Assembly: GCA_036426205.1 (NCBI GenBank)
Contig: WSYH01000842.1
Coordinates: forward strand, 95,161-159,160
Direction of reading: 5' to 3'
DNA from: Ascaphus truei
Lineage: Eukaryota; Chordata; Amphibia; Anura; Ascaphidae
DNA: 64,000 nucleotides
Shown here: positions 1 through 10,336 of the stretch, piece after piece
How positions within the stretch are numbered: the stretch's first letter is position 1
How the letters are laid out: every line of letters starts with the position of its first letter
Program-made: the position numbers and the translations under genes
Notes under the pieces: generated by a model
Databases searched by the model: none
Seen by the model: the letters and a program-made list of their open reading frames with translations, nothing else
What the model was told of the DNA's origin: nothing

Positions 1-34
1 GGACAATGGCACTCTGCTAAGCCTGGAGAGCATG
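1..34 (+). CDS. VPS13C: VPS13C exon, 3' end only
   Basis: The window opens inside an exon. Read from base 2 it gives DNGTLLSLESM and stops at a GTGAGA donor at 35. Its phase-0 end joins cleanly to the phase-0 start of the next exon at 143. Both the short length and the join to a clear VPS13 exon were used; on its own this piece would be too short to identify. Confidence 0.6.
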
Positions 35-142
35 GTGAGACGGGAAGGGGGCACAGAAAGGGTCATACTTGGGTGTCGATATCATTGTCTTTAGTTTAGC
101 AGAGATGACCGCTGTGGCACTTTCTCTCTCTCTCACTCACAG

Positions 143-276
143 AACACAGGACTGATGGTAGATGTCAGCATCTCTGACCACTCGATAGTCATTAAATTCT
201 CGGATTACTACGAGGGTGCTGCTCCAGCGCAAATCATAAACCAGACACCTCGGGCCTGCCTGACGTACAACCAGAG
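143..276 (+). CDS. VPS13C: VPS13C exon: start of SHR-BD/VAB segment
   Basis: A pyrimidine tract and CACAG acceptor precede an open frame ending at a GTAGGT donor at 277. The product includes HSIVIKFSDYYEGAAPAQII and NQTP, the pattern found in the adaptor-binding (SHR-BD/VAB) region of VPS13 proteins. VPS13 proteins are rod-like bridges that move bulk lipid between organelle membranes; this region recruits adaptors. The exon ends two bases into a codon and the exon at 3603 completes it. VPS13C is preferred over VPS13A from overall resemblance along the whole set of exons. Confidence 0.88.
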
Positions 277-539
277 GTAGGTTCCATCATTATAATGCTG
301 GCGCATGAGCTCCGGCGATTAAGCAATAAACCATCAAATATCTGTGAGATTGAGGAAACCAAAATACTTTTACAAATGGAGAAGGCATCAAAACTAGGTC
401 AGGTTTGCATAATTATCCAGACATTGACTGGAGCATTGAGATTAGCAGTGCAACTAAAGGAAGCCGTTTTTTTTTCCTGGGGGGGAGGGGGCGGCCTAAA
501 AGACAGTTACATGACCCAATTTATTGAATAACTAACCAG

Positions 540-3490
540 GAGAGGGGCAGTACTGAATTAGGTCATATCAAACAGTGTAGAAGTAATAACAAATATTCAA
601 GTCTGGGAACATTTGGGAAACGGTGACAAATATACATATATGGGTTCAACAAAGACTTAATTTTAGAAAGACAGAACTTTGTAAACTGGGGAATAATCTA
701 CAAGGTATAAATTGGGAAGAAGTTCTTGCAGGGAAAAATATGGAAGATAAAGGGACAGTCTTTAAAACATTGTTAGGTTAGTACACTAGTAAGTGTATAC
801 CCTTGGATAATACATATAAAAGAAACCAGTCTAAACCAGTGTGGCCAAATAAACAGGTAGGGGAGGAAATGGACAAGAAGAGGAAGGCGTTTAGGTTCTT
901 AAAGTTAGAAGGGACGGAGGCATCGTATCAGAATTATAAGGAATGTAACAAAAATTACGAAAAGGGCAATCAAATTAGCAAAAATGTCAAATGAAGGAAG
1001 AATTGCAATGGAAAGTAAGGTCAACCCTAAAAAGTTCTTCAAGTACCTTAATAACAAAAAAATGAGAAAAGAAAATATAAGACCCTTTCATTGTGAGATG
1101 GGCTGGCAGATTATTGGAGATAAGGAGAAGGCGAAGGTATGAAATAAATTATTTCCCTCTCTATTTATTAAGAAGGAGATCATTGCACAGATACTGCAAC
1201 AGGAGGAAGCCACAACCTCTATATTAACCAACATTTTGTTAACCAAGGAAGAAGGTGGCGTGATAAATTAAAGTAAATAAGGCACCTGGCCGATGGCATA
1301 AATCCAAGAGTTCTTAAGGAGACAAGTTCAGAAATAGCCAAACCGTTATATTAAATAGTCAAGGACTCCATTTCCACAGGCTCAGTACCACAAGATTGGC
1401 GTAAAGCAGATGTGGTGCATATATTTAAAAAGGGAGCTAGATCACAACCGGGAAATTACAGACCTGTAATCCTGACTTCAATAGTGGGGAAACTACTTGA
1501 AGGTTTAGTATGGGATGATATTCAGGAATACCTAATGGAAAACAAAATTATTAGTAATATTCAGCATGGATTTATGAAGGATAGATCATGCCAAACTAAC
1601 CTTATTAGTTTTTTTTTTTTAGGAGGTAAAGGGAATTTAGACCAGGGTAATGCAGTTGATGTGGTCTACTTAGATTTTGCAAAGGCTTTTGATACGGTTC
1701 CACATGAGGTTAGTGAACAAAATAAAGCAAATTGGACTGGGTAAAAATATTTGAAACTGGATTGAAAACTGGTTGAAGGACAGACAACAGCGGTTGTCAT
1801 AAATTGAACCCTTTCAGGTTGGGTTAAAGTTGTGAGTAGAGTACCTCAAGAATTGATACAGGGACCCCTGCTTTATAACTTGTTTATTAATGACCTTGAG
1901 GTTGGCATAGAGAGCAAAGTCTCCATCTTTGCTGATGACACTAAATTGTGTAAGATAGTAGACTCAGAGCAAGATGTAATTTCTCTCCAGAAGGACTTGG
2001 ATCGATTGGAAACTTGGGTAGGTAAATGGAAGATGAGGTTTAATACATATAAATGTAAGTTTATGTATTTGGGAAGGAAGATTTAACAGGCTACTTATAA
2101 ATATATAGCTTGCTGGGAATCTGTGTTAACCTATGTCTGACTGGTAGCAGTCAATTGGAGGCTGTGGCAGCTCCCCCCAGAGCTCACTCCTCCCCCCCAG
2201 AGCTCACTCCTCCACCCAGAGCTCACTCCTCCCCCCAGAGCTCACTCCTCCTCCTTCACCTTTTTAACTTGGGAGGTCATTTCATTTGCTGCAGGAACAG
2301 GACCCATAATGGGTCTTCCCCTCTCACAGAGGTAAAAGGAAGGGTTCACAGTGTAGTGTAGGACCTGCATTATTTTGGTTATACCTTGACATTGGTATGC
2401 AGGCTTATGACGCCTTTGGCCAAAGGGTTAACCAAATAACCAAGTATTTAATATTAATATTATTATTGAAGTATTTAACTTTATACTTTTCATCATATAT
2501 GTTTTGTCAATTGGATGCAGCGTTGGGCATCCCCCGTCTCTTGTTATATACCATTGCCACGCTCAGTAGCTCTCTGGTTGACATAAATATATTCATTATG
2601 TGGTGGGTGTGGGAGTTTGAGCTTGCTGGGAATCTGTATAAATGAAATAGGGCAAAATTAGGTCCATCATTGGAGAAGGATTTAAGAGTGATTGGGGACA
2701 GCAGGCTTAACAATACTGTAGTGCCCAATGTCTGGCTGTAGCTGCAAAGCCAAATTAGATCTTATCTTGCATACAACAAGAAAGCAAGCATTATTTTGCC
2801 ACTGTATAAATCCTTGGTAAGACGACACGTTGAATAAGGAATACAGTTTTGGTCACCACTCCATAAAAAGATGTTATGGAACTTGAAAAAGTACAGAGAA
2901 GAGCCACCAAATTAATAAAGGGGATGGAAAATCTGAGGAGAGGCTAGCTAAATTAGATTTATTTACATTAGAAAAGAGGCGTCTAAGAGGGGATATGATA
3001 ACTATATACAAATATATTCGGGGACAGTACAAGGCACTTTCAAAAGAACTATTCCTCCCACGGGCAGTTCAAAGGACTCGGGGGGCATCCCTTAAGGTTG
3101 GAGGAAAGGAGATTTCACCAGCAACAAAGGAAAGGGTTCTTTACAATAAGGGCAGTTAAAATGTGGGATTCATTACCCATGGAGACTGTGATGGCAGATA
3201 CAATAGATTTGTTAAAAAAAAAGTTGGATTTCTTGTTAGAAAGGAAAGGTATACAGGGATATACCAAATAAGTATACATGGGAAGGATGTTGATCCAGGG
3301 GGTAATCTAATTGCCAATATTTGGAGTCAGGAAGGAATTTCTTTTTCCCCTTATGAGATATCAGTGGATGATGTTACACTGGGCTTTTGTGTTTGCTTCC
3401 TCTTCCTATATTTGTATTTATATTGACTATCTGTCCTCTAAATGTAACATATATGGACTCGATGGACGTGTCTTATCAACCTCATCTAAT
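540..3490 (+). mobile_element. CR1/L2-clade LINE, decayed, with a nested insertion
   Basis: This intron holds a broken non-LTR retrotransposon in gene orientation. Reverse transcriptase pieces are readable in several frames: GNYRPVILTSIVGKLLEG near 1455, DVVYLDFAKAFDTVPH near 1660 (motif A), a degenerate VPQG-type motif B near 1850, and SIFADDTKLCKIV near 1920 (FADD motif C). Past the insertion, the conserved C-terminal part of CR1-like ORF2 continues (EKDLRVIGDSRL near 2675, LWSP-like FWSP near 2850). The end near 3445-3490 (GACTCGATGGACGTG then TCAACCTCATC) resembles L2/CR1 3' tails. Many stops and frameshifts show it is dead. The 5' limit is approximate. Confidence 0.82.
2107..2637. mobile_element. 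Nested insertion in the LINE, flanked by an 18-bp direct repeat
   Basis: AGCTTGCTGGGAATCTGT occurs at 2107-2124 and again at 2620-2637, and LINE coding continuity resumes right after the second copy. The roughly 495 bp between therefore looks like an insertion with a target-site duplication. Inside are a short run of CCCAGAGCTCACTCCTCC repeats (2175-2255) and a tail (2540-2600) similar to the inverted-repeat element at 7500-7720. The family was not recognised. Confidence 0.55.
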
Positions 3491-3602
3491 ACTAATCCCA
3501 TTGCCTTGTCCCGTGGAAAGGGCAGACACACGTTCTTGTACACGCCACGGACTGTGTTGTGACACTTTGTGGATCACTTTAACTTGCTTTTGCCCCACAC
3601 AG

Positions 3603-3729
3603 CGGGACACAAGCTGAGTGGGAACTCCGCCCGGGGGAGGCGCGTTATTTTGCGTGGGCTGATCCCACGGGGAACAAAACGCTGATGTGGAGATGCTCCC
3701 AAACCGCGGGGGAACACAACCTGCTGAAG
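3603..3729 (+). CDS. VPS13C: VPS13C exon: SHR-BD/VAB core
   Basis: A CACACAG acceptor precedes 127 bases that complete the split serine codon from 276 and end in phase 0 at a GTGCGT donor. The product contains RPGEARYFAWADPTGNKTLM and AGEHNLLK. WADPTG is the hallmark motif of the SHR-BD/VAB region in VPS13A and VPS13C, used for binding membrane adaptors. Confidence 0.9.
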
Positions 3730-4848
3730 GTGCGTACATCTGCCGAGGCGGAGGGGGCGGTAAGAATCGCCAGAAGCCCCTGGGCTGCACCTTTGAGGCA
3801 AAATTAGTGGCTAAAACCTCAAGGAAAAGGCATCCCACTGGCAGCAATGGAGTTTTTGCCTCCATTTTGCAGCCAAGGGTCTTGAATCTTAGATTATGCA
3901 GAATAGAGGCTTCTCAGGCTGCAGGTTCACACACAAAGGAATGTTTTATCGTAACAAGAGTATTTGTAGAAGTTGTATGTGTGCCGACAAGACCAGAAAT
4001 TACATATATGTTCAGGCCGCGCTACAGTTAATGTTGGTGCTTTAGAAATAAATAAAAACTCTTAATAACGTTCTTCTTGGAAAGAACCTTTCTCCCAGCA
4101 AAATATGCACTACGTAAAATGCAAGTATCTGTGTCAGTGCAGCAGAAGAGGACCCAAGATTCAAAGTTCTGTGGGGAAGATCATGTGACCAGGCAGTCAC
4201 TAAATACAATTGGTGCACTGCTAGAGAGAGGGCAGGGCTCAAAAAGGGGTGTGCCAGAGCCTGTTTCAGAAGAGGAAGGGGATGTGACTTTGTAAATGGT
4301 TGCTACAGAAACGAGAAATGCTTGTTACATTAGAATGCATTAAAAGTTGTTTAACAAAATAAACAAATGCTACAGTTTTTCGCATAGTACAGAACTGATT
4401 TTTTTTTTTTTTTTAAACACACGTAGGGTATTTGTTGGTTAATGAACCCTGACCAAAGCTGCCAATGAATAGAACACGTTACGTAGTTACAGGCACTTCT
4501 CTGAAAATGTTTGTGCACTTGAAAACGCCTGATTGGGTGCGGCAGGGACCATTGGGTGTCTTGGTAGGATACGCATGTCAGGAAAGATCACACACCGAGC
4601 CAGAGTAATTATATATTGAAACTCTGTGTTGCAATTCCATAGTCGGCTCGTCTCACACGTGTGCCACATCTATGTATTCATTTTGGTATGGAGATGGTTA
4701 ACCCTTCACTGCAAGAGGTGGCCTGTACCACGTTGCTTAGCTCCTCTGGCAGAGGCGGGGTTATAGCACACGAGTATCCCCCCTCCCCCGTGCAAAGACA
4801 GGTCCCGGTGGGAAACTGCTCCTCACACTGCAGTGTATTCCTTGGCAG
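3730..4848. other. Intron, nothing recognised
   Basis: Between the two exons I see only unique-looking AT-rich sequence and a short poly-T run near 4398-4415. I found no convincing coding frame or repeat structure. Confidence 0.5.
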
Positions 4849-5084
4849 GATGAATGCGGGCAGTTTGCATACAACCAGAACATACAGATCCACTGGGTGT
4901 CATTCCTGGACGGGCGCCAGAGGGTTCTGCTGTTCACGGAAGATGTGGCCTTGGTGTCCAAAGCCCGTCAGGCCGAGGAGATGGAGCAGCCGGATCAGGA
5001 AATCAACGTGTCCATCCACAGCCTGGGCCTCTCTCTCATCAACAATGAGACCAAGCAAGAAATCTCCTACATTGGTATCACCAG
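4849..5084 (+). CDS. VPS13C: VPS13C exon: IHWVSFLDGRQRVLLFTEDV segment
   Basis: A CTTGGCAG acceptor and GTACTC donor bound 236 bases, starting in phase 0 and ending two bases into a codon. The product starts DECGQFAYNQNIQIHWVSFL and includes RQRVLLFTEDVALVSKA and HSLGLSLINNETKQEISYIG. This is one of the most conserved stretches of VPS13A/C, at the end of the adaptor-binding region and the entry to the C-terminal half. Confidence 0.95.
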
Positions 5085-5766
5085 GTACTCGCACGTGCCT
5101 GCAGTGAATTCGATATATACACTGGCGACACACTTTATTCTAGCTCGGCTAGTCCCACGAATTCGGGTATACCCGGGTGTATTGAGGTTTGTGACTGTTT
5201 TCTGCCCGAGTGCATTGAGGTATTTTCCAGGCAGGGATTGAAGCATATTATTCCCGCTGGCTGCAATACTGCACAGTATATATATATATATACTGCATTA
5301 CAATTCATGAATTTATGCCATCTGGTAGACACGCGAAGCATTGCAGCCTATTAAATCCAAATCATTATCATTTAACAGATCAGCCGCCCATCAGCCAGGC
5401 ATGAACCCAGGCTGGGAAGGCAAATGCAACGGGGCTTGTCAGAGGTGAGGAGCGGCGCATTCCAGGTATCTGCCAGGTACATACTGGGTATTTGCTCGAA
5501 TAAAGTGTGTCGGTGCAGTACTGGTAATGTGGTAAGAGTGACGGAGTGAGCACTCCGCACTGTATCAGAAAGTAGAGAATACAGCCGTCCCCCAAGAAAA
5601 TAGAAGCCCAGCAGAGTCCTTAGACTGATTTGCAAAGTTAATTATGCGAAGTTGTCTTTCACCAAATATAATTCCATCTCCGCAGTCGTCTTTCTTACGG
5701 GAGAGAGTAAGGCAGCAGGGATCAGAAGCTCTAATTACGGTCAGTGGTTGACATAATCCACCGATG

Positions 5767-5935
5767 GCTGACTCCAGTCCTCGAGGGCCACAAACGGGCC
5801 AGGTGTTGGGGATATCGCTGCTTCAGCACAGGTGGCTGAGCCACCTGTGCTGATCAGCGTAGCCCAACCCCGGGGGGGGGGGGGGGGGGGGTGGCCCGTT
5901 GGTGGCCCTTGAGGACTGGAGTTGGCCACCTGTGG
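5767..5935. mobile_element. Palindromic MITE-like element, degenerate
   Basis: ACTCCAGTCCTCGAGGGCCAC on the left and its complement GTGGCCCTTGAGGACTGGAGT on the right enclose a GATATC-type inner motif and the GCTTCAGCACAGGTGGCT core. A 22-base poly-G run (about 5870-5891) sits in the middle. It belongs to the commonest repeat family in this window. Confidence 0.75.
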
Positions 5936-6069
5936 CAGTCTTTTGGGTCTTTCTTCTGTAAGTGGAAGTTCTAGGCCGGTGGAAGTGCTCACTGAGCTAA
6001 TTGTCCCTAACACAATCTGAAGTGTCATGCTGACAGACACTGAAAGCCTGTTGGTTTTATGCCTCGTAG

Positions 6070-6217
6070 TTCTGGAGTCGTCTGGGAGATGATGCCAAAG
6101 CTGAAGTGGAAACCCTTCAACCAGAAGCAGATAATGCAGTTGGAACAAGCCTACAAGACATACCTCAACGCTACATCCAAGGAGTTGGGATGGATTGAAA
6201 TAGACAGCAAATTTAAG
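6070..6217 (+). CDS. VPS13C: VPS13C exon: SSGVVWEMMPKLKWKPF segment
   Basis: A CCTCGTAG acceptor and GTGGGC donor bound 148 bases that complete the AG-split serine codon and end in phase 0. The product reads SSGVVWEMMPKLKWKPFN, then QKQIMQLEQAYKTYL, then ELGWIEIDSKFK. This spacing of SSGVVWE and KWKPF is typical of VPS13A/C. Confidence 0.93.
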
Positions 6218-6333
6218 GTGGGCAAAGTAATAGAGTCCTAACCCATCCACTGCTTAGGGGCCTGTGGCATGTTGCTGTGCCGAACTGTGCCTTTTAGCCG
6301 TATAAAACTAACTTTGATCTCTTATCGGCTTAG

Positions 6334-6474
6334 GTCTCCTTCAGCACGGTCCCAATGGGAATGCTCCTGCCAGTTAAGTGTAGCATCAGGAGAAACTTCC
6401 TGTCTGGCATCCACGTCGAGTTCAAGCAGTCTCCTCACCAGAGGAGCTTACGGGCTCAGTTATACTGGCTGCAG
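6334..6474 (+). CDS. VPS13C: VPS13C exon: FLSGIHVEFKQSPHQRSLRA segment
   Basis: A CGGCTTAG acceptor and GTAAAG donor bound 141 bases, in phase at both ends. The product contains RRNFLSGIHVEFKQSPHQRS and LYWLQ, a strongly conserved VPS13 stretch. It is open throughout. Confidence 0.94.
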
Positions 6475-6919
6475 GTAAAGTTCAAGCATGCAAGAGGCGC
6501 CTGTGATCCACCGCGTGGAGCATTGAATCCTTGTACAATGCGTTCCTCGGCATTTTCCAAAGCGTAGGCCAAAATCTGGAAGAGGTTGAGATGGGAGATT
6601 TGGAACAACAAGGGGAGGGGTAATAATTAGAATAAGGGGCTGCATGAATTTCTGCATCTCCATAAAACCGGCGCTGGTCTAAACCGATGTACTGCACCCA
6701 GGAAACGGGGGTCACACGGAGGAGACTTTATTATGAACTGTAATATAAGGACACCGAGTGTTTCCTATGGGGCTTATACCCAATAGAGTGCAAGTGCAAA
6801 TCCTTAGAAGTGAAATGAGGTCCTAATTGGCCTATTGAAATAATTCTAAAGTGACTGGTAGTGAATATATTTAATCACTTAGAACACTTATAGTGAACTA
6901 CAGATGTGGTACAAATAAA

Positions 6920-7660
6920 ATACTACAAAAAATAAAATACAAAGGGAGCCCAGAGCTACCTCCAATATGACAAAAATACACAGTGAAATGTCTGTGTGTG
7001 TGTGTGTGTGTATATATATATCTATATAGATATAGATATAGATATCTATATCTTGAAAAAGGGTCATTCAGTTTAACCCCTTTGGCCAAAGCATTATAAG
7101 CCTGTGAGCAACTTCAAGGCATGACCAGATATCGCAGGTCCTAACACTAACTGATTCAAATTCTTATTTACCTGTATAATTACAGGAAGAATGATCTGCA
7201 TTGGATCTGTCACAAATAGCTGCATGAAAAGACCTGTACATATGGAAAGTGGGGAGGGGCGAGCTTAAAACCTGGGGAGGAGGGGCTACTAACCTCCGAA
7301 ACAGCTGAGACCAACTGGACAAAGTTAACAAACACACAGATACCTAGTAAGCTCATATAAACCCCAAATTACCACTATATATATATAGCTATAGATATAT
7401 ATTATATATATATAGTATATATTAGATATATATATATATTTCTCGCAAGTGTCAAAAGGAGTGCTACTAAGCGTGGCACTGTATACTACAAAAAACAAAG
7501 TGGCTCGCAGGCTTATAATGCTTTGGCCAAAGGGTTAAACTAAATGACCCTTTTTTCAAGATATATATATATATATATAGGTATTTCACTGTGTATTTTT
7601 GTCATATCGGAAGTAGCTCTGGGCTCCCTTTGTGTTTTTGTATGTGTTGTATACAGTGCC
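6920..7660. mobile_element. Inverted-repeat element with AT-rich tips
   Basis: The left arm (about 6930-7110) carries CAAAGGGAGCCCAGAGCTAC, AATATGACAAAAATACACAG, then GGGTCATTCAGTTTAACCCC and TTTGGCCAAAGCATTATAAG. The right arm (about 7505-7650) carries the reverse complement in mirror order. (TG)n and (TA)n runs lie on the inner sides and further (TA)n in the middle (7375-7440). Related half copies are at 2400-2600 and 58505-58585, so it is a dispersed family. No coding capacity is visible and the class is unknown. Confidence 0.65.
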
Positions 7661-8585
7661 ACGCCCAGTAGCACTCCTTTTAACATTTATATACATATAT
7701 AGTTATTTTGTGGTAATTTGGAGGGTTTATATGTGCTTACTCGGTATCTGTGTGTTTGTTGACAAATAAAATACACCCAGCGCAGTGTGTATGATATTGC
7801 AAACCAAATATCGGCATATAACCGGCAGCCGCTGATTGCAGCTCTAAGCCCTCGGTGGATTGCGTTTTCAATCCCGTATAGCAGATTTCCAGGTCGTGGT
7901 GAGCGCAGGTCTATATATAGGAATATAAGAGAACACGCAATAGTGCAATATGCCTGTATCCTATTTTAGAATATGTATGTAACTCCACTGGGATATACGC
8001 GCATATTCCCTATTCTTTTACACGTGTCCCAAATCCGTGGCTATGGGATTGGTCCTGTAACCCCTGAGGAGAGAGGACCTTTGCTGTCTTTAGGAGAGAG
8101 GACCTTTGCAAGTGAAAGGTGAAGGGCCAATAGTGCAGACTGTAAAGTATTTGATCAATAGAACAAGAATACAAATGTCACACGCACATGGTGTCAAATC
8201 AATAAAGCATGAAACGGGACAGGCGGCGCTCTCACGCTCCTCTCTGTGCTTTCTACGTCTCTCTCAGGCGGGTGGATGATCGGCAGCACTGTACCGGTGT
8301 CCTTCCTCTCCCGGTCTGCTCTGAGACCTGTGTTTTCTTTTATATTCTTCTATTTGACCTGCGCTCCCCACGACCTGCCCTGGGGAACTGTGATATAAGG
8401 CAGGTGGTAAAGGGCAGGAGATTCAATTGCTGACCGATCTGTGAAGTGATCAGTTTGGCGCATAACTGTCAATATATAAAGAAGCGTACGCAGGTGAAAT
8501 AAGATGTCTGAAGATGGGGCTCAGTAAGTGCTTAACATGACCACGGTAATGTGTAATAATTGGTAATGCACACACTGCTTTTCAG
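7661..8585. other. Intron, nothing recognised
   Basis: The stretch is AT-rich with scattered short repeats. I see no exon that fits VPS13 and no clear element borders. Confidence 0.45.
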
Positions 8586-8667
8586 GTGGATAACCAGCTT
8601 CCTGGTTCCATGTTTCCTGCCGTGTTCCATCCCGTCGCCCCTCCCAAATCCATAGCTTTGGACTCAG
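8586..8667 (+). CDS. VPS13C: VPS13C exon: VDNQLPGSMFPAVFHPVAPP segment
   Basis: A CTTTTCAG acceptor and GTACAG donor bound 82 bases from phase 0 to phase 1. The product is VDNQLPGSMFPAVFHPVAPP followed by KSIALDS, a known conserved VPS13A/C stretch. Confidence 0.94.
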
Positions 8668-8993
8668 GTACAGAAAGAGGAGACCCCAGCATTTCACTAG
8701 CCCTAACCAACTTTCTCATCCGCTTTGTGTAACCGTTTGGCTGCGAAGGTGGAGAAGTTGAGGTGTGACATTAGAATGGCATTGAGATACTCTGCATCGT
8801 TATACACAGCGCTGCTGTTTGGAGAGTACTTATGCATTGGGAGAAGTCCTGAAAACAGTGGGATTTTGGGAAAGCGTGAAAATGTTTCATTTCCTTCTGT
8901 GTTTTTCTTTTTTTTATTTTGAAAATCCGAGAACACGTGTTTTTAGGGTAACATTGTAAATCTGTGTACTGGAAACTTATGGTTTAGCGCAAG

Positions 8994-9312
8994 GATGGGC
9001 AACTCCAGTCCTCAAGGGCCACCAACTGGTCAGGGGTTCAGGATATCCCTGCTTCAGCACAGGTGGCTCAGTCATGATGACTAACTCCAACCCTCGAGCC
9101 ACCAACCAGCCAGGTATTGGGGATATCCCTGCTTCAGCACTTCAGCACTCAGTCTTCGACTGAGCCACTGATTGAGCCACCTGTGCTGAAGCAGGGATAT
9201 CCCTAATACTAATAATAATCAGTCTGACTGAGCCACCTGTGCTGAAGCAGGGATATCCCTAGTACCTGACTGGTTGGTGGCCCTTGAGGACTTGAGTTGG
9301 CCACCCCTGGTT
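8994..9312. mobile_element. Palindromic MITE-like elements, two nested or tandem copies
   Basis: Left-end motif CAACTCCAGTCCTCAAGGGC is at 8999 and a second left end is near 9081. Cores of the type GATATCCCTGCTTCAGCACA are near 9042, 9121, 9192 and 9238 in alternating orientation. The right end TTGGTGGCCCTTGAGGACTT is near 9272. The order suggests one copy inserted in or beside another. Confidence 0.75.
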
Positions 9313-9373
9313 TAGCCAAATGCTAGATCTGTGATTTCTCTCCGTTAACCCCAGAATGTGCTTTGTGTTTTAG

Positions 9374-9443
9374 AGCCCAAGCCTTTTATCGACGTCAGCA
9401 TTATTACCAGGTTCAATGAGTTCAGCAAAGTCATGCAGTTTAA
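9374..9443 (+). CDS. VPS13C: VPS13C exon: EPKPFIDVSIITRFNEFSKV segment
   Basis: A GTTTTAG acceptor and GTAAGT donor bound 70 bases. With the one base carried over, it reads EPKPFIDVSIITRFNEFSKV then MQF, and ends two bases into a lysine codon. This is a clear VPS13A/C match. Confidence 0.94.
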
Positions 9444-9688
9444 GTAAGTACAACAGGAGGCCGCGAGCCCCGATGCTACGCCCAACGTGACCAGTCCTAC
9501 AGTCCAACACTTATCTGTCAGGGTCTCCTTGTTACATGCGTTGGCCAAAGCACTGCAAGTACATGTCCATGGAAATACATGTCCCGGTGTGGAGGTCACC
9601 ACGCATGGGGGAACGTGGAACGATTCGCACCCTCGCCTGGCGTGCTGCGTGTACGTTTAACCCTTTCCCTGCCTGTGTGTATCCATAG

Positions 9689-9800
9689 ATACTTCATGGT
9701 TCTGATCCAGAGCATGGCTTTGAAGGTCGATCAAGGATTCCTGGCTGCAATCATTGGGCTTTTCACTCCAGCGACGGATCCTGAAGCTGAAAGACAGCGG
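9689..9800 (+). CDS. VPS13C: VPS13C exon: KYFMVLIQSMALKVDQGFL segment
   Basis: A ATCCATAG acceptor and GTTAGT donor bound 112 bases that complete the split lysine codon and end in phase 0. The product has KYFMVLIQSMALKVDQGFLA, then IIGLFTPATDPEAERQR. The donor GTTAGT is less usual than GTAAGT but keeps the frame. Confidence 0.92.
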
Positions 9801-9915
9801 GTTAGTGGATGAGCTGTCTGAGCATGTCCCGTTTACCATTGCAAGCCTGAGGTGTATATTGGGGGGTTTGTTCGTGCCTACATTAGTGACCGTGTTTGTA
9901 TTTATTAACACGCAG

Positions 9916-10029
9916 ACCCACCTGATCCAGAAAGACCTGGACGCCCTGAGCACAGAGCTGATGGAATCGTCCATGACGGACATCACCACTCTGAGCTTCT
10001 TCGAACACTTCCATATCTCTCCAGTGAAG
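9916..10029 (+). CDS. VPS13C: VPS13C exon: SSMTDITTLSFFEHFHISPV segment
   Basis: An ACACGCAG acceptor and GTAACT donor bound 114 bases, in phase at both ends. The product has THLIQKDLDALSTELMESSM then FFEHFHISPVK, conserved across VPS13A/C. Confidence 0.94.
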
Positions 10030-10336
10030 GTAACTCGCCTTTCCTTGTGTAACACGCCAGGTACCCGATGATCCAGGCAGATTTCTACGGCCCGGGATGT
10101 TGGTGGAGAGGCTAACATTTGAACTAATTTGGGGCAATTAAATTCTTTGCAGTGTTAATGGTGGGATGCAGTACTGCTGAATGAAACGAAGGCTGACCTA
10201 TATTCTTATAATAGTCTAATGAGAACAGTCTGTGGAGTAGTAAGTGTTGTACAATGGAAGGAGATAGATGGGACACCTGTGTCGTAGTCGGCTTACAGAA
10301 GGACAATGACATAGAGAGGAACCCCTGTTTCCGGGA

